Shown here: positions 6,477 through 14,469 of the stretch, piece by piece
How positions within the stretch are numbered: position 1 is the first letter of the stretch
How the letters are laid out: every line of letters starts with the position of its first letter
Assembly: GCA_022360075.1 (NCBI GenBank)
Contig: JAKSDN010000434.1
Span: forward strand, 1 to 14,565
Length of the DNA stretch: 14,565 nucleotides
Direction: 5' to 3'
Origin: Kiloniellales bacterium
Lineage (GTDB): Bacteria > Pseudomonadota > Alphaproteobacteria > Kiloniellales > JAKSDN01
Made by a program: the position numbers and the translations under genes
The notes under the pieces: generated by a model
Database searches by the model: none
What the model saw: only the letters and a program-made list of their open reading frames with translations
Told to the model about the DNA's origin: nothing

Positions 6477-7322
6477 ATGACGACAGAACTACAGGGAATT
6501 CGCATCGATGCACCCGGTGTCCGGGCCATCGACAGCAGTAAGCTGACAAGTTTCAATATCGTTGAATCCTCGGACGAGGTCTTTCAGAACTTCATTGCAA
6601 AGGAGCAAGAGTTCCTGGAAGCCCTCTATTCCCGGCCCGCCGACACATCTCACCATCCGGCCTATCAGAGCTTTGGCACGGTCACGCTCAACGGCAAGGT
6701 GGTCGCGAAGATCGACAACAATGGCTTTGTCGAAACTTCGAATGCGATGGGAGGCCGATTGCTCGACCAACTACCCGGCGATGTCAACGGCAAGTCCGGT
6801 CCCATTCTGGCGGAGGCGCGTGCGGCAAAGATTGCCGAGCTGTTGGGCGGCAGGGTGGAAAAATCTTCCTCCGCTCTGACGCAGTCGCAGTACGAAGCCC
6901 TGCCCAAACCGGGTCTCCAGACCGACTATGCGCGCATGACGGCCGATCCAGCTTACGATCGGCTTCAGAAGATCGAGCAAGCCCGAAGCAACTTCCTGGC
7001 TCAGCAGATGGCGCAGGAGGAGCAAGACGCGATCGAAGACACCGGTGGCAGCGATGCCGTCAAGGAATTCCTCGACTACATGAGCAAGAGCCCGGAAGAG
7101 CGCTACTTTGAGGCGTTCCTGCGTGAAAAGGGCCTGACGCCCGAGCAGTTCGCCGCCCTGCCTCCAGAGGAACGGGAGAAGATCCTGAAGGAATTCGAGC
7201 AACGGATGGAACAGGAAGTGGCGATCAGCTTCACGCAATCCGTTGAAGCTCTAGCCGAACAGTTGGCGGGTTCCGGTGGAACAGCGACAGCCGGGCAACG
7301 CAGTGACAGGGGAGACGACTGA
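6477..7322 (+). CDS. hypothetical protein, unassigned
   Basis: The 281-residue soluble protein has no signal peptide or transmembrane helix, so it is likely cytoplasmic. ATG 6477 follows GGGGGA (6464-6469) by 7 nt, and codon use is typical of the region, though slightly lower in GC. I do not recognise a named family. Residues 64-100 (SFGTVTLNGKVVAKIDNNGF and following) look like a small beta-rich module. Residues 160-190 are helical and rich in Gln and Glu. Residues 195-248 (EFLDYMSKSPEERYFEAF, then REKGLTPEQFAALPPEEREK) form a charged helical module. I have the impression of similar LTxEQFxALPPEEREK tails in other alphaproteobacterial hypothetical proteins. The last 20 residues are Gly/Thr/Asp-rich and probably disordered. 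It follows the anti-sigma gene on the same strand, but the 206-bp gap with its own repeats suggests separate transcription. No function is proposed. Confidence 0.8.
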   Translation: MTTELQGIRIDAPGVRAIDSSKLTSFNIVESSDEVFQNFIAKEQEFLEALYSRPADTSHHPAYQSFGTVTLNGKVVAKIDNNGFVETSNAMGGRLLDQLPGDVNGKSGPILAEARAAKIAELLGGRVEKSSSALTQSQYEALPKPGLQTDYARMTADPAYDRLQKIEQARSNFLAQQMAQEEQDAIEDTGGSDAVKEFLDYMSKSPEERYFEAFLREKGLTPEQFAALPPEEREKILKEFEQRMEQEVAISFTQSVEALAEQLAGSGGTATAGQRSDRGDD

Positions 7323-7357
7323 CGCCCGTCCCCTAGGAGATTCACACATCTTGTTTC

Positions 7358-7515
7358 GATGACGCCTGCGGCGTCGTCACCCCCTTACCGCGACCTGCGG
7401 TCCCGCGGCTGCGCCGCGCCCCCATCAAGAGGGAGGGAGATCGTGACCTGATTCAAAACATCATGTCCCTCCCCCTCGTGGGGAGGGTTAGGGTGGAGGC
7501 GTCCGCAAAGCGGAC
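7358..7515. repeat. cluster of intergenic palindromes downstream of the 6477 gene
   Basis: At least three hairpins follow one another. GATGACGCC/GGCGTCGTC is at 7358-7378, with one wobble pair. CCCTCCCC (7467-7474) pairs with GGGGAGGG (7480-7487) around CTCGT. GTCCGC (7501-7506) pairs with GCGGAC (7510-7515). Between them is a G/C-rich segment (about 7390-7425). The CCCTCCCC..GGGGAGGGTTAGGGT form resembles dispersed intergenic repeats common in alphaproteobacterial genomes; copy number cannot be seen here. Confidence 0.6.
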
Positions 7516-7562
7516 CAAAGAAACAAACTAGCCTTCCGTCTCTGTACTACTAACTGCGAAAT

Positions 7563-7586
7563 TCCTCGCGGCTTGCGAGGATTTTT
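7563..7586 (+). terminator. intrinsic (Rho-independent) terminator
   Basis: TCCTCGC (7563-7569) pairs with GCGAGGA (7575-7581) around the loop GGCTT, followed directly by TTTTT (7582-7586) on the plus strand. This is a textbook terminator. It lies 240 bp after the stop of the 6477 gene, beyond the palindrome cluster, so it ends either a long 3' UTR or an unannotated small RNA. Confidence 0.75.
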
Positions 7587-7675
7587 CTGTAACCAGCTTG
7601 CCTGTTTCGACAATTCACAACGAGAATCGACGCTCGCGCAGCCTTCAAGCGCCGCAGACCGCCCTTCGGCCTCGC

Positions 7676-7720
7676 CCCAACCTCCTCATCCTGAGCTTGT
7701 CGAAGCGTGAGGGGCTGGGG
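7676..7720. repeat. dispersed-type palindromic repeat
   Basis: CCCC (7676-7679) and CCTCA (7684-7688) face TGAGG (7708-7712) and GGGG (7717-7720) around CATCCTGAGCTTGTCGAAGC. This core, which gives spurious LRQAQDE-like peptides on the other strand, is familiar from intergenic repeats across many alphaproteobacteria. The element is identified from memory of the motif plus the visible dyad. Confidence 0.6.
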
Positions 7721-8366
7721 ATGAACAAGCGCGGGAGACCAAAGATCAAGATCGCCGACGATCGATACAACCGTCCAAGCCTGCGGCACGACCACCCGCT
7801 CGCAAAACAGCCAACGTTTGGTTGCGGCTACGCTGCGCTGTGAAAATCTGCTCAATGCTGGGCTTGTCCGGCCCGACAGGAAAGATGTGTGCACACCTTA
7901 GCGCCCGTCCCCGGAGCCCCGTGCCTGTGCGACCGCTTTCTCCGGCCGATGTTCTGAGTCCGCCGCATGCGCCGGGCAACCTTGTTGCGTTCCACCTCTC
8001 CGCCATCGGCACAGGCCTGAAGCGGTCCTGCTTTTGCAGACAGTTTGCTCGACTTGTTAGGGTCTGCTGGGTCCAGGTCTCATGCCGCCTGCGATCTCCT
8101 CCGGACAGACGGCCTCTTATACCGAGCGGCTTTGAGTCGAGCCTTGCCATCGGCCGTCATTGCGAGCTGGCGTGAGCCCTTGCGCCGGGAAATCGTTCAA
8201 AATCATCAGCTTCCCGATCTTGGTCCACGAATCCTCAAGCTCGACTTCCACCGGGCCATCGGCCTGGCCGCCCACACGGCCCCCGCCGCCCTTCACCTTG
8301 CGCTGCGGGGGCAGGCTGCTATCTTGCCGGCCCGCAACGAAGCCCTTCACCGCTTGGATGTCCGCG

Positions 8367-9596
8367 ATGGCAAAGATCGAAGTGCGCAACCCGATCGTCG
8401 AGCTCGATGGCGACGAGATGACCCGCATCATCTGGGCGATGATCAAGGAAAAGCTGATCCTGCCCTTTCTCGACGTCGATCTGAAATACTACGACCTGGG
8501 TATCGAGAGCCGCGACGCGACCGACGATCAGATCACGATCGACGCAGCCAACGCGATCAAGGAACACGGCGTCGGCGTCAAGTGCGCGACCATCACGCCA
8601 GACGAAGCGCGGGTCGAGGAGTTCGGCCTGAAGAAGATGTGGCGCTCGCCCAACGGCACGATCCGCAACATCCTCGGCGGCACGGTCTTCCGCCAGCCGA
8701 TCACGATCAAGAACATCCCGCGGCTGGTGCCGGGCTGGACCCAGCCGATCGTGATCGGCCGTCACGCCTTCGGCGATCAATACCGCGCGACCGACTTCAA
8801 GGTGCCGGGACCGGGCAAGCTGACCATGACTTTCGTGCCGGCCGACGGCGGCGCGCCGATCGAGCACGAGGTCTTCGACTTCCCCGGTTCGGGCGTCGCG
8901 CTCAGCATGTACAATCTCGACGAGTCGATCCGCGGCTTCGCGCGGGCCTGCTTCAACTACGGCCTGATGCTCGGCTGGCCGGTCTATCTCTCGACCAAGA
9001 ACACGATCCTCAAGGCCTACGACGGTCGCTTCAAGGACCTCTTCCAGGAGATCTTCGAGACCGAGTTCGCCGAGCGCTTCAAGGAGGCCGAGATCACCTA
9101 CGAGCACCGGCTGATCGACGACATGGTCGCAGCGGCGCTCAAGTGGTCGGGCGGCTTCGTCTGGGCCTGCAAGAACTACGACGGCGACGTGCAGTCCGAC
9201 ACCGTGGCCCAGGGCTTCGGCTCGCTCGGCCTCATGACCTCCGTGCTGATGACGCCGGACGGCAAGACCATCGAGGCCGAGGCGGCGCACGGCACGGTCA
9301 CCCGCCACTACCGTCTGCACCAGCAGGGCCAGCAGACCTCGACCAACCCGATCGCCTCGATCTATGCCTGGACCCGCGCGCTCGACTATCGCGGCAAGAT
9401 GGACGAGACGCCGGAAGTCTCGGCTTTCGCGCTAAAGCTCGAGCGTGCCTGCGTCGAGGCGGTCGAGTCCGGCTTCATGACCAAGGACCTGGCACTCCTG
9501 ATCGGCCCCGATCAGAGCTGGCTCTCCACGCAAGAGTTCATGGACAAGCTCGAGGAGTTCCTCGGCCGCGCCATGGACGCCACCCAGGCCGCCTGA
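8367..9596 (+). CDS. icd: NADP-dependent isocitrate dehydrogenase (homodimeric, eukaryote-like type)
   Basis: The 409-residue protein catalyses oxidative decarboxylation of isocitrate to 2-oxoglutarate with NADP+ in the TCA cycle (cytoplasm). Numbering nearly matches human IDH1. The substrate loop [16 protein letters not shown] is at 94-109 (Ser94, Arg100, Arg109), and [10 protein letters not shown] at 131-140 gives Arg132 and catalytic Tyr139. Lys211 sits in STKNTILK. Metal-binding aspartates lie in LIDDM (Asp251) and YDGDVQSD (Asp274, Asp278). HGTVTRHYR at 308-316 binds NADP. All key residues are intact and length is standard (about 405). ATG 8367 gives the usual [20 protein letters not shown] start; an in-frame ATG at 8358 would add three residues, and neither has a strong Shine-Dalgarno. 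The prolyl isomerase gene follows after 49 bp and may share its transcript. Confidence 0.97.
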   Translation: MAKIEVRNPIVELDGDEMTRIIWAMIKEKLILPFLDVDLKYYDLGIESRDATDDQITIDAANAIKEHGVGVKCATITPDEARVEEFGLKKMWRSPNGTIRNILGGTVFRQPITIKNIPRLVPGWTQPIVIGRHAFGDQYRATDFKVPGPGKLTMTFVPADGGAPIEHEVFDFPGSGVALSMYNLDESIRGFARACFNYGLMLGWPVYLSTKNTILKAYDGRFKDLFQEIFETEFAERFKEAEITYEHRLIDDMVAAALKWSGGFVWACKNYDGDVQSDTVAQGFGSLGLMTSVLMTPDGKTIEAEAAHGTVTRHYRLHQQGQQTSTNPIASIYAWTRALDYRGKMDETPEVSAFALKLERACVEAVESGFMTKDLALLIGPDQSWLSTQEFMDKLEEFLGRAMDATQAA

Positions 9597-9645
9597 GCGG
9601 CGTACATTCCATCAGACCTCCGCCACTCCTCAGGGACTTCGAGAC

Positions 9646-10200
9646 ATGCGGCTGTTTGGCAAGCTTCTTCTCATTCTAGGAATGATCATGGCAGTGCAAA
9701 GCGACGACGCGGCAGCGGCCTCCGACCCGGAGAACACACTTGTCTTGGAGATCCGCCACGGCACCGTTGAGATCGAGCTCCTTCCCGACCTCGCGCCCAA
9801 GCACGTCGCGCGCATCAAGGAGCTGACCCGCGAGGGCTTCTACGACGGGCTCAAGTTCCATCGCGTGATCGACGGCTTCATGGCCCAGACCGGCGATCCC
9901 AATGGCGACGGCACGGGCGGCTCCGGCACCAAGCTGCCGGCGGAGTTCTCGAAGGAGCCATTCGTGCGCGGCACGGTCGGCATGGCCCGCGCCAGCAGCC
10001 CGAACAGCGGCGACAGCCAATGGTTCATCACCTTCGACGACGCCCAGTTCCTGAACGGCCAGTACACGGTCTGGGGCCGCGTGGTCTCGGGCATGGAGGC
10101 TGTCGACATGATCCGCAAGGCGCCGCGCAGCCGCCAGAGCGGCATGGTCAACAATCCCGACGAGATCATCAGCCTGAAGGTCAAGGCCGACGTGCAGTGA
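9646..10200 (+). CDS. periplasmic cyclophilin-type peptidyl-prolyl cis-trans isomerase
   Basis: The 184-residue protein speeds cis-trans isomerisation of X-Pro bonds during folding. Residues 1-25 are a signal peptide (basic start, hydrophobic core, cleavage probably near AAAA-S), so it acts in the periplasm. The cyclophilin fold spans about 30-180. FHRVIDGFMAQTGDP at 71-85 includes Arg73, the equivalent of catalytic Arg55 in human CypA, and the F-M-Q trio. GMARASSPNSGDSQWFI at 112-128 includes the Gln and Phe of the active site. The CypA Trp121 position is Phe (QFLNG), as in many bacterial cyclophilins with poor cyclosporin binding. AGGGA at 9632-9636 precedes ATG 9646. It is close behind icd, and its downstream neighbour is convergent dppF beyond a repeat. 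A cytoplasmic paralogue often exists next to such genes but is not in this window. Confidence 0.95.
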   Translation: MRLFGKLLLILGMIMAVQSDDAAAASDPENTLVLEIRHGTVEIELLPDLAPKHVARIKELTREGFYDGLKFHRVIDGFMAQTGDPNGDGTGGSGTKLPAEFSKEPFVRGTVGMARASSPNSGDSQWFITFDDAQFLNGQYTVWGRVVSGMEAVDMIRKAPRSRQSGMVNNPDEIISLKVKADVQ

Positions 10201-10240
10201 GCTGCAGCGTCCCGGTCTTATAAGGGCCGCCCTTCAAATC

Positions 10241-10365
10241 ATCACTGTCACCCTCGGGCTTGACCCGAGGGTCCATCGGCGTGCGAGACCGGGACTTGTC
10301 GCCTGGTCCGCCGGGCGGTCCCGCAACATCGATGGATGCTCGGGTCAAGCCCGAGCATGACAGGT
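10241..10365. repeat. 125-bp palindromic intergenic element with paired hairpins
   Basis: Two hairpins face each other. ACCCTCGGG (10250-10258) pairs with CCCGAGGGT (10264-10272) around CTTGA. ATGCTCGGG (10336-10344) pairs with CCCGAGCAT (10350-10358) around TCAAG. The two 30-35 bp arms are also inverted copies of each other (CTGTCA..CTCGGGCTTGACCCGAG..TCCATCG), so the whole element has two-fold symmetry. Its centre holds CGGGAC (10290-10295) and GTCCCG (10318-10323). It lies between convergent genes and could act as a bidirectional stop or a MITE-like repeat. Confidence 0.7.
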
Positions 10366-10400
10366 ATCTTCGGGGTATGGCCTTTCGGGTCCTATCCGCC

Positions 10401-11375
10401 CTACCCCACCGTCTCCGCGTGGTGGCAGGCGACCTGGCGGCCCTCGAACTGACGCAGCTCCGGGCGGTCCTGGGCGCAGATCTCCGTCGCGTGGGGGCAG
10501 CGCTTGTGGAAGGCGCAGCCGGTCGGCGGGTCGAGCGGCGAGGGCAGCTCGCCGGAGAGGCGGATGCGCGCGCGCCGGTGCGCCGGATCGACGGCCGGCG
10601 TGCTGGCCAGGAGGGCGCGGCTGTAGGGATGGATCGGCTGGGCGAAGATCGCATCGCGCCGGCCCTGCTCGACCGGACGGCCGAGATACATGACCATCAC
10701 CTCGTTGGCGATGTGGCGCACGACGCTGAGGTCATGGGAGATGAAGAGGTAGGCCAGGTTGAACTCCTCCTGCAGGTCCATCAGGAGGTTCAAGACCTGG
10801 GCCTGGATCGAGACGTCGAGCGCGGAGACCGGCTCGTCGGCCACGAGGATGCGAGGATTGAGCATCAGCGAGCGGGCGATCGCGATGCGCTGGCGCTGGC
10901 CGCCGGAGAACATGTGCGGATAGCGGTCGTACTGCTCGGGGCGCAGGCCGACCTTGGCCATCATCTCCTGGCCGCGCGCCCGGCGCTCGGACGAGGGCAT
11001 GTCGCTGTTGATGACCACCGGCTCCTCGATGATCGTGCCGACCTTCTTGCGCGGATTGAGCGAGCCGTAAGGGTCCTGAAAGATGATCTGCACCGCTTGG
11101 CGCAGGCGCTTCTTCTGCTCCGCGGTGGCATCGGTGACGTCCTCGCCGTCGACCAGAAGCTGGCCGGAGGTGGGCGGCTCGATCAGGGTCACGAGGCGCG
11201 CGAGGGTCGACTTGCCGCAGCCCGACTCGCCAACCACGGCGAGAGTCCGGCCAGCCCAAAGGGTGAAGCTCGCGCCGGCCAAAGCCCGCACCGTTGCGGG
11301 CTTGCCCACGAAGCCGCGCTTGACCTCGTAGAAGCGGGCGAGGTCGACAGCCTCCAGCACGGCGCCGCTGTTCAC
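10401..11375 (-). CDS. dppF: dipeptide/oligopeptide ABC transporter ATP-binding protein DppF
   Basis: One of the two ATPases that power peptide uptake by the DppBCDF importer (cytoplasmic face). Of 324 residues, Walker A is GESGCGKST at 49-57, the Q-loop is [10 protein letters not shown] at 99-108, the ABC signature FSGGQRQR is at 156-163, Walker B ILVADEP is at 176-182 and the switch His is 214. All are intact. The C-terminal oligo_HPY region carries four cysteines (Cys287, 293, 300, 317), a pattern linked to a [4Fe-4S] cluster in studied DppD-type ATPases. The start is GTG 11375, overlapping the dppD stop in GTGA, with GGAGG (minus strand, 11383-11387) 7 nt upstream, so the two are translationally coupled. 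It is the last gene of dppBCDF. DppF versus OppF or another peptide type is set by its neighbours rather than by this sequence. Confidence 0.94.
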   Translation of the reverse strand: MNSGAVLEAVDLARFYEVKRGFVGKPATVRALAGASFTLWAGRTLAVVGESGCGKSTLARLVTLIEPPTSGQLLVDGEDVTDATAEQKKRLRQAVQIIFQDPYGSLNPRKKVGTIIEEPVVINSDMPSSERRARGQEMMAKVGLRPEQYDRYPHMFSGGQRQRIAIARSLMLNPRILVADEPVSALDVSIQAQVLNLLMDLQEEFNLAYLFISHDLSVVRHIANEVMVMYLGRPVEQGRRDAIFAQPIHPYSRALLASTPAVDPAHRRARIRLSGELPSPLDPPTGCAFHKRCPHATEICAQDRPELRQFEGRQVACHHAETVG

Positions 11376-12376
11376 GGACCCGCCTCCAGCGCCTCGTCCC
11401 TTTTACGCACGGCGCCCGGCACCAATGGATAGAAGCAGCGCACCCGCCCCTCGCCGTCGGGCTCGAGCGCGGGCTGCGCTTCCACGCATTGCGCCTGCAC
11501 GTGGCGACAGCGCGGGTTGAAGAGGCAGCCGGCCGGGCGGTCGCCCGCGCCCGGCACCACGCCCGGGATGGTCGGCAGGCGCCGCCGGCCCAGGCTGCGC
11601 TCCGGCAAGGCGTCGAGCAGCGCCGAGGTGTAGGGATGGCGTGGATGCTGGAACAGGGCCTCGACGTCGCGGGTCTCGACCTGCTGGCCGGCGTACATGA
11701 CGTTGACCCGATGCGCCGTCTCGGCGACCACGGCCATGTCATGGGTGATCAAGACCAGGGTCATGCCGCGCTCGCGCTGGAGCTGCACCAGGAGGTCGAG
11801 GATCTGGGCCTGGATCGTCACATCGAGCGCCGTGGTCGGCTCGTCGGCGATCAGGAGCCGCGGGTTGCAGGCGATGGCCATGGCGATCATGACGCGCTGG
11901 CTCATGCCGCCGGACAGCTGGTGCGGAAAGGCGCGCAGGCGGGTCTCGGGCGCCGGGATGCCGACCAGGCCCAGCAGCTCGACCGCCCGGGCCCGGCGCT
12001 CGGCCGCGGTGCCGCCCTCGTGCACCTTGAGCGATTCCGTGATCTGAAAGCCCACCGTGAAGCAGGGGTTGAGGCTGGTCATGGGCTCCTGAAAGATCAT
12101 GGCCATGGCCTTGCCCGTCAGCCGGCGCCGATCGGCTGCCGACAGGCCGAGCAGGTCCCGGCCGTCGAAGCGCAGGACATCGGCCGTGATCTTCGCGGTC
12201 CAGGGCAGCAGGCCCATGACCGCCAGCATGGTCACGCTCTTGCCCGAACCGGACTCGCCGACCACGCCGCGCACCTCGCCTTCTTCGAGCACCATGTCGA
12301 TGCCGTCGACCGCGCGGAACGGCCCGACGGCGGTCGGGAACTCGACGGCGAGGTTGCGGATCTCGAGCAGCGGCAT
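11372..12376 (-). CDS. dppD: dipeptide/oligopeptide ABC transporter ATP-binding protein DppD
   Basis: The second ATPase of the peptide importer has 334 residues. Walker A is GESGSGKS at 40-47, the Q-loop [10 protein letters not shown] is at 95-104, the signature LSGGMSQR is at 154-161 and Walker B LLIADEP is at 174-180, with the switch His at 212. The oligo_HPY C-terminus has Cys284, 290, 297 and 314, spaced as in the [4Fe-4S]-binding DppD group. The signature has Met rather than Gln before SQR, a common form in DppD. Start ATG 12376 has only a weak AGG 7 nt upstream. It lies 45 bp downstream of dppC and overlaps dppF by 4 nt. DppD and DppF should form the heterodimeric motor that docks on the DppB/DppC EAA loops. 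Confidence 0.94.
   Translation of the reverse strand: MPLLEIRNLAVEFPTAVGPFRAVDGIDMVLEEGEVRGVVGESGSGKSVTMLAVMGLLPWTAKITADVLRFDGRDLLGLSAADRRRLTGKAMAMIFQEPMTSLNPCFTVGFQITESLKVHEGGTAAERRARAVELLGLVGIPAPETRLRAFPHQLSGGMSQRVMIAMAIACNPRLLIADEPTTALDVTIQAQILDLLVQLQRERGMTLVLITHDMAVVAETAHRVNVMYAGQQVETRDVEALFQHPRHPYTSALLDALPERSLGRRRLPTIPGVVPGAGDRPAGCLFNPRCRHVQAQCVEAQPALEPDGEGRVRCFYPLVPGAVRKRDEALEAGP
11383..11387 (-). promoter_or_regulatory. Shine-Dalgarno for dppF inside the end of dppD
   Basis: GGAGG on the minus strand lies 7 nt before the GTG of dppF, within the last codons of dppD. It decides the non-ATG start and supports coupling. Confidence 0.7.
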
Positions 12377-12421
12377 GGTCGTACCTAGGGCCTCGCCGGT
12401 CGAGTCAATGAAGACAACATC

Positions 12422-13333
12422 TCAACTCCGCTTGAGTTTAGGATCGAGTGCGTCGCGCAGGCCGTCGCCCATCACGTTGAACGAGAGCACCGTGATCAAG
12501 ATGGCCAGGCCCGGGAAGGTCACGGCCCACCAGGCGCGCAGGATCAGGTCGCGCGCGTCGGCGAGCAGGGTGCCCCACTCCGGCGTCGGCGGCTGGGCGC
12601 CCATGCCGAGGAAGCCAAGGGCCGCCACGTCGAGGATCGCCGTGGAGAAGCTGAGCGTGGCCTGCACGATCAAGGGCGCCATGCAGTTCGGCAGGACGGT
12701 GATGAACATCAGGCGCAGGCGACCCGCCCCGGCGACCCGGCTCGCTGTGACGTAGTCCTTGGTCGCCTCGGCGATCACGGCGGCCCGGGTCAGGCGCACG
12801 AAATGCGGCAGCAGCACGATCGCGATGGCAATCATCGCGTTGATCAGGCTGGGCCCCAGGATCGCGACCAGCACGAGCGCCAGCAGCAGGCTCGGAAAGG
12901 CCAGGATGATGTCCATCAGGCGCATGATCGCGATCTCGACAATGCCCCGGAAGAAACCCGCGATGAGGCCGATCACGACACCGGCCGCAAGGGCCAAGGT
13001 GGCGACGAAGCCGCCGATGAAGAGCGAGAAGCGCGCGCCGTGAATGATGCGCGAGAGCATGTCGCGGCCGACCGCGTCAGTGCCGAGCGGAAAGGTCCAG
13101 CTTCCCCCCTCCTGCCAGGCCGGCGGCTGCAGCAGATGGTCGCGGTACTGCTCGTGCGGCGGATGGGGCGCCAAGGTGTCGGCGAGGACTGCCACCAGGA
13201 TCAGCGCGATCACGGTGAACAGGCCGATCACCGCCCCGCGGTTCTCGCTGAAATAGAACCAGAACTCGAACAGCACCTGTCCGAGCGGAGAACGCTCCTG
13301 TGCTTCGACCCGTGGTTCAGCGACGCTCGCCAT
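12422..13333 (-). CDS. dppC: dipeptide ABC transporter permease DppC
   Basis: An inner-membrane permease of 303 residues. A cytoplasmic N-terminus is followed by a first transmembrane helix at about 34-54 and then a periplasmic segment, rich in Pro and Gln, that resembles E. coli DppC (EQYRDHLLQPPAWQEGGS, 61-78). LGTDAVGRDMLSR at 83-95 is the family signature. Further helices follow at about 105-128, 140-160, 164-182, 215-240 and 268-290. The EAA loop that meets the ATPases is at about 189-216 (TASRVAGAGRLRLMFITVLP). GAQPPTPEWG at 245-254 is typical of this subfamily. ATG 13333 has GAGG 6 nt upstream and starts 3 bp after the dppB stop, so it is tightly coupled to dppB. The match to DppC is closer than to OppC or GsiD from the periplasmic segment. 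Confidence 0.95.
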   Translation of the reverse strand: MASVAEPRVEAQERSPLGQVLFEFWFYFSENRGAVIGLFTVIALILVAVLADTLAPHPPHEQYRDHLLQPPAWQEGGSWTFPLGTDAVGRDMLSRIIHGARFSLFIGGFVATLALAAGVVIGLIAGFFRGIVEIAIMRLMDIILAFPSLLLALVLVAILGPSLINAMIAIAIVLLPHFVRLTRAAVIAEATKDYVTASRVAGAGRLRLMFITVLPNCMAPLIVQATLSFSTAILDVAALGFLGMGAQPPTPEWGTLLADARDLILRAWWAVTFPGLAILITVLSFNVMGDGLRDALDPKLKRS

Positions 13334-13336
13334 GCC

Positions 13337-14347
13337 CTACCTCGTATGCCGGATGCGCGGGTTGATCAGACCGTAGAGCAGGTCGACGACCAAGTTGACC
13401 AGCATGACGATGAGCGCGATCAGCAGCAAGCCGCCCTGCACCGAGGGGTAGTCGCGCCGGAAGATCGAATCGACCATCCATTTGCCGATGCCCGGCCAGG
13501 AGAAAATGGTCTCGGTCAGAATCGCGCCGGCCAGCAATACGCCCACCTGAAGACCGATCACCGTGACGACGGGAATCAGGGCGTTGCGCAGCGCGTGCAG
13601 TCCGATGACGCGCCAGGGCGGCAGGCCCTTGGCGCGCGCGGTGCGGACATAGTCCTCGCTCAGCACCTCGAGCATGGCCGAGCGGGTCTGGCGCGCGATC
13701 ACCGCGATGGGAATGGTGGCGAGCACGAAGGTCGGCAGGACCAGGTGATGCAGGGCCGAGGCGAAGGCCCCTTCCTCGCCCGACAGCAGGCTGTCGATCA
13801 GCATGAAGCCGGTCACCGGCTCGAAGAAGAACAGGAAGGAGATGCGGCCCGATACCGGCGTCCACTGCAGGATGCCGGAGAAGAAGATGATCAGCAGCAG
13901 GCCCCACCAGAAGATCGGCATCGAATAGCCGGTCAGCGAGATGCCCATCACCGTGTGATCGAATACGGAGCCGCGCTTGACCCCCGCGAGCACGCCGACC
14001 GGCAGGCCGATGAGGATCGCGAACAGGATGGCGCAGAAAGCCAGTTCGATGGTCGCCGGGAACAGGGTCAGGAACTCGTCCAGCACCGGCTGTTTGGTGA
14101 CGATGGATTTGCCCAGGTCGCCCTGCAGCACATTGCCGACGAAGCCGGCATATTGCTCCCACCACGGCCGGTCGTAGCCGAATTCGGCCATCAGTTCCGC
14201 GTGCCGCTCCGGCGAAACGCCGCGCTCGCCCGCCAGCACCTCGATCGGGTCGCCCGGGATCAGCCGGATGAACCCGAACGCGATCAGCGTGACCCCGACG
14301 AAGGTCGGAATCAGCAGGCCGATCCGGGACAGCAGGAAACGAAGCAT
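13337..14347 (-). CDS. dppB: dipeptide ABC transporter permease DppB
   Basis: The partner permease of DppC has 336 residues (E. coli DppB about 339). MLRFLLSRIGLLIPTFVGVT starts the first helix, followed by the typical IRLIPGDP at 27-34. The subfamily-specific stretch EPVTGFMLIDSLL at 176-188 and the EAA loop (VRTARAKGLPPWRVIGLHAL, 234-253) closely resemble E. coli DppB. LLAGAILTETIFSWPGIGKW at 271-290 and the ending LLYGLINPRIRH are also diagnostic. ATG 14347 has GAGG 4 nt upstream. It is the first gene of a minus-strand dppB-C-D-F operon lacking dppA, so the binding protein must be encoded elsewhere. Its leader and first codons recur in inverted form at 14491-14565, the start of a second dppB-like gene. 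Confidence 0.96.
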   Translation of the reverse strand: MLRFLLSRIGLLIPTFVGVTLIAFGFIRLIPGDPIEVLAGERGVSPERHAELMAEFGYDRPWWEQYAGFVGNVLQGDLGKSIVTKQPVLDEFLTLFPATIELAFCAILFAILIGLPVGVLAGVKRGSVFDHTVMGISLTGYSMPIFWWGLLLIIFFSGILQWTPVSGRISFLFFFEPVTGFMLIDSLLSGEEGAFASALHHLVLPTFVLATIPIAVIARQTRSAMLEVLSEDYVRTARAKGLPPWRVIGLHALRNALIPVVTVIGLQVGVLLAGAILTETIFSWPGIGKWMVDSIFRRDYPSVQGGLLLIALIVMLVNLVVDLLYGLINPRIRHTR

Positions 14348-14363
14348 GGCGCCTCGGTTGGCT
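14289..14363 (-). repeat. left arm of the inverted dppB duplication
   Basis: This 75-bp stretch (dppB start plus 16 nt of leader) is repeated in opposite orientation at 14491-14565 with four mismatches: one in the leader and three at third codon positions. Homology fades just upstream of 14363 and probably continues beyond the right window edge in the other arm. Confidence 0.85.
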
Positions 14364-14384
14364 TAGGTGGGCGCTAGGCCGAGG

Positions 14385-14469
14385 GATCGACCCCCTCATC
14401 CCAACCCTCTCCCCCTAACCAGGGGGAGAGGGAGGGACCCGCGTCAGCGGGAGGGTGAGGGGGTCGATC
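14385..14469. repeat. 85-bp branched (cloverleaf-like) palindrome between the two dppB starts
   Basis: A perfect 14-bp outer stem pairs GATCGACCCCCTCA (14385-14398) with TGAGGGGGTCGATC (14456-14469). Inside are two further hairpins. CCCTCTCCCCCT (14405-14416) pairs with AGGGGGAGAGGG (14421-14432) around AACC, and CCCGC (14438-14442) pairs with GCGGG (14447-14451) around GTCA. The CTCTCCCCCT..AGGGGGAGAG core is a familiar dispersed intergenic repeat type in alphaproteobacteria. It sits in the divergent promoter region. Confidence 0.8.

Larger units (their letters stand above)
7323..8366. other. 1.04-kb region without a convincing gene
   Basis: This stretch holds palindromic repeats (7358-7515), an intrinsic terminator (7563-7586), a dispersed-type palindrome (7676-7720) and about 640 bp before icd in which I see no recognisable gene, tRNA or riboswitch. 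Open frames on both strands (for example 7550-7894 minus and 7822-8175 plus) are Arg/Ser-rich and cross the repeats, so I treat them as non-coding. The icd promoter should lie in the last part. Confidence 0.55.

Noticed and set aside
7358..7515. CRISPR-like array
   Set aside because: The hairpins differ in sequence and spacing, so there is no regular repeat-spacer pattern.
7550..7894. 114-residue minus-strand frame with an LTLRQAQDEE peptide
   Set aside because: That peptide is the usual translation of a dispersed intergenic palindrome; no Shine-Dalgarno or family match.
8319..9320. 333-residue minus-strand frame opposite icd
   Set aside because: Antisense shadow without family character.
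8045..9679. 544-residue plus-strand frame overlapping icd
   Set aside because: It is an Arg/Asp-rich shadow in another frame of icd, whose own frame has all catalytic residues.
10260..11432. 390-residue plus-strand frame opposite dppF
   Set aside because: It starts inside the palindromic repeat and is antisense to an intact ATPase gene.
12803..14377. 524-residue plus-strand open frame opposite dppC/dppB
   Set aside because: It is His/Gln/Asp/Arg-rich antisense translation spanning two well-identified permease genes.
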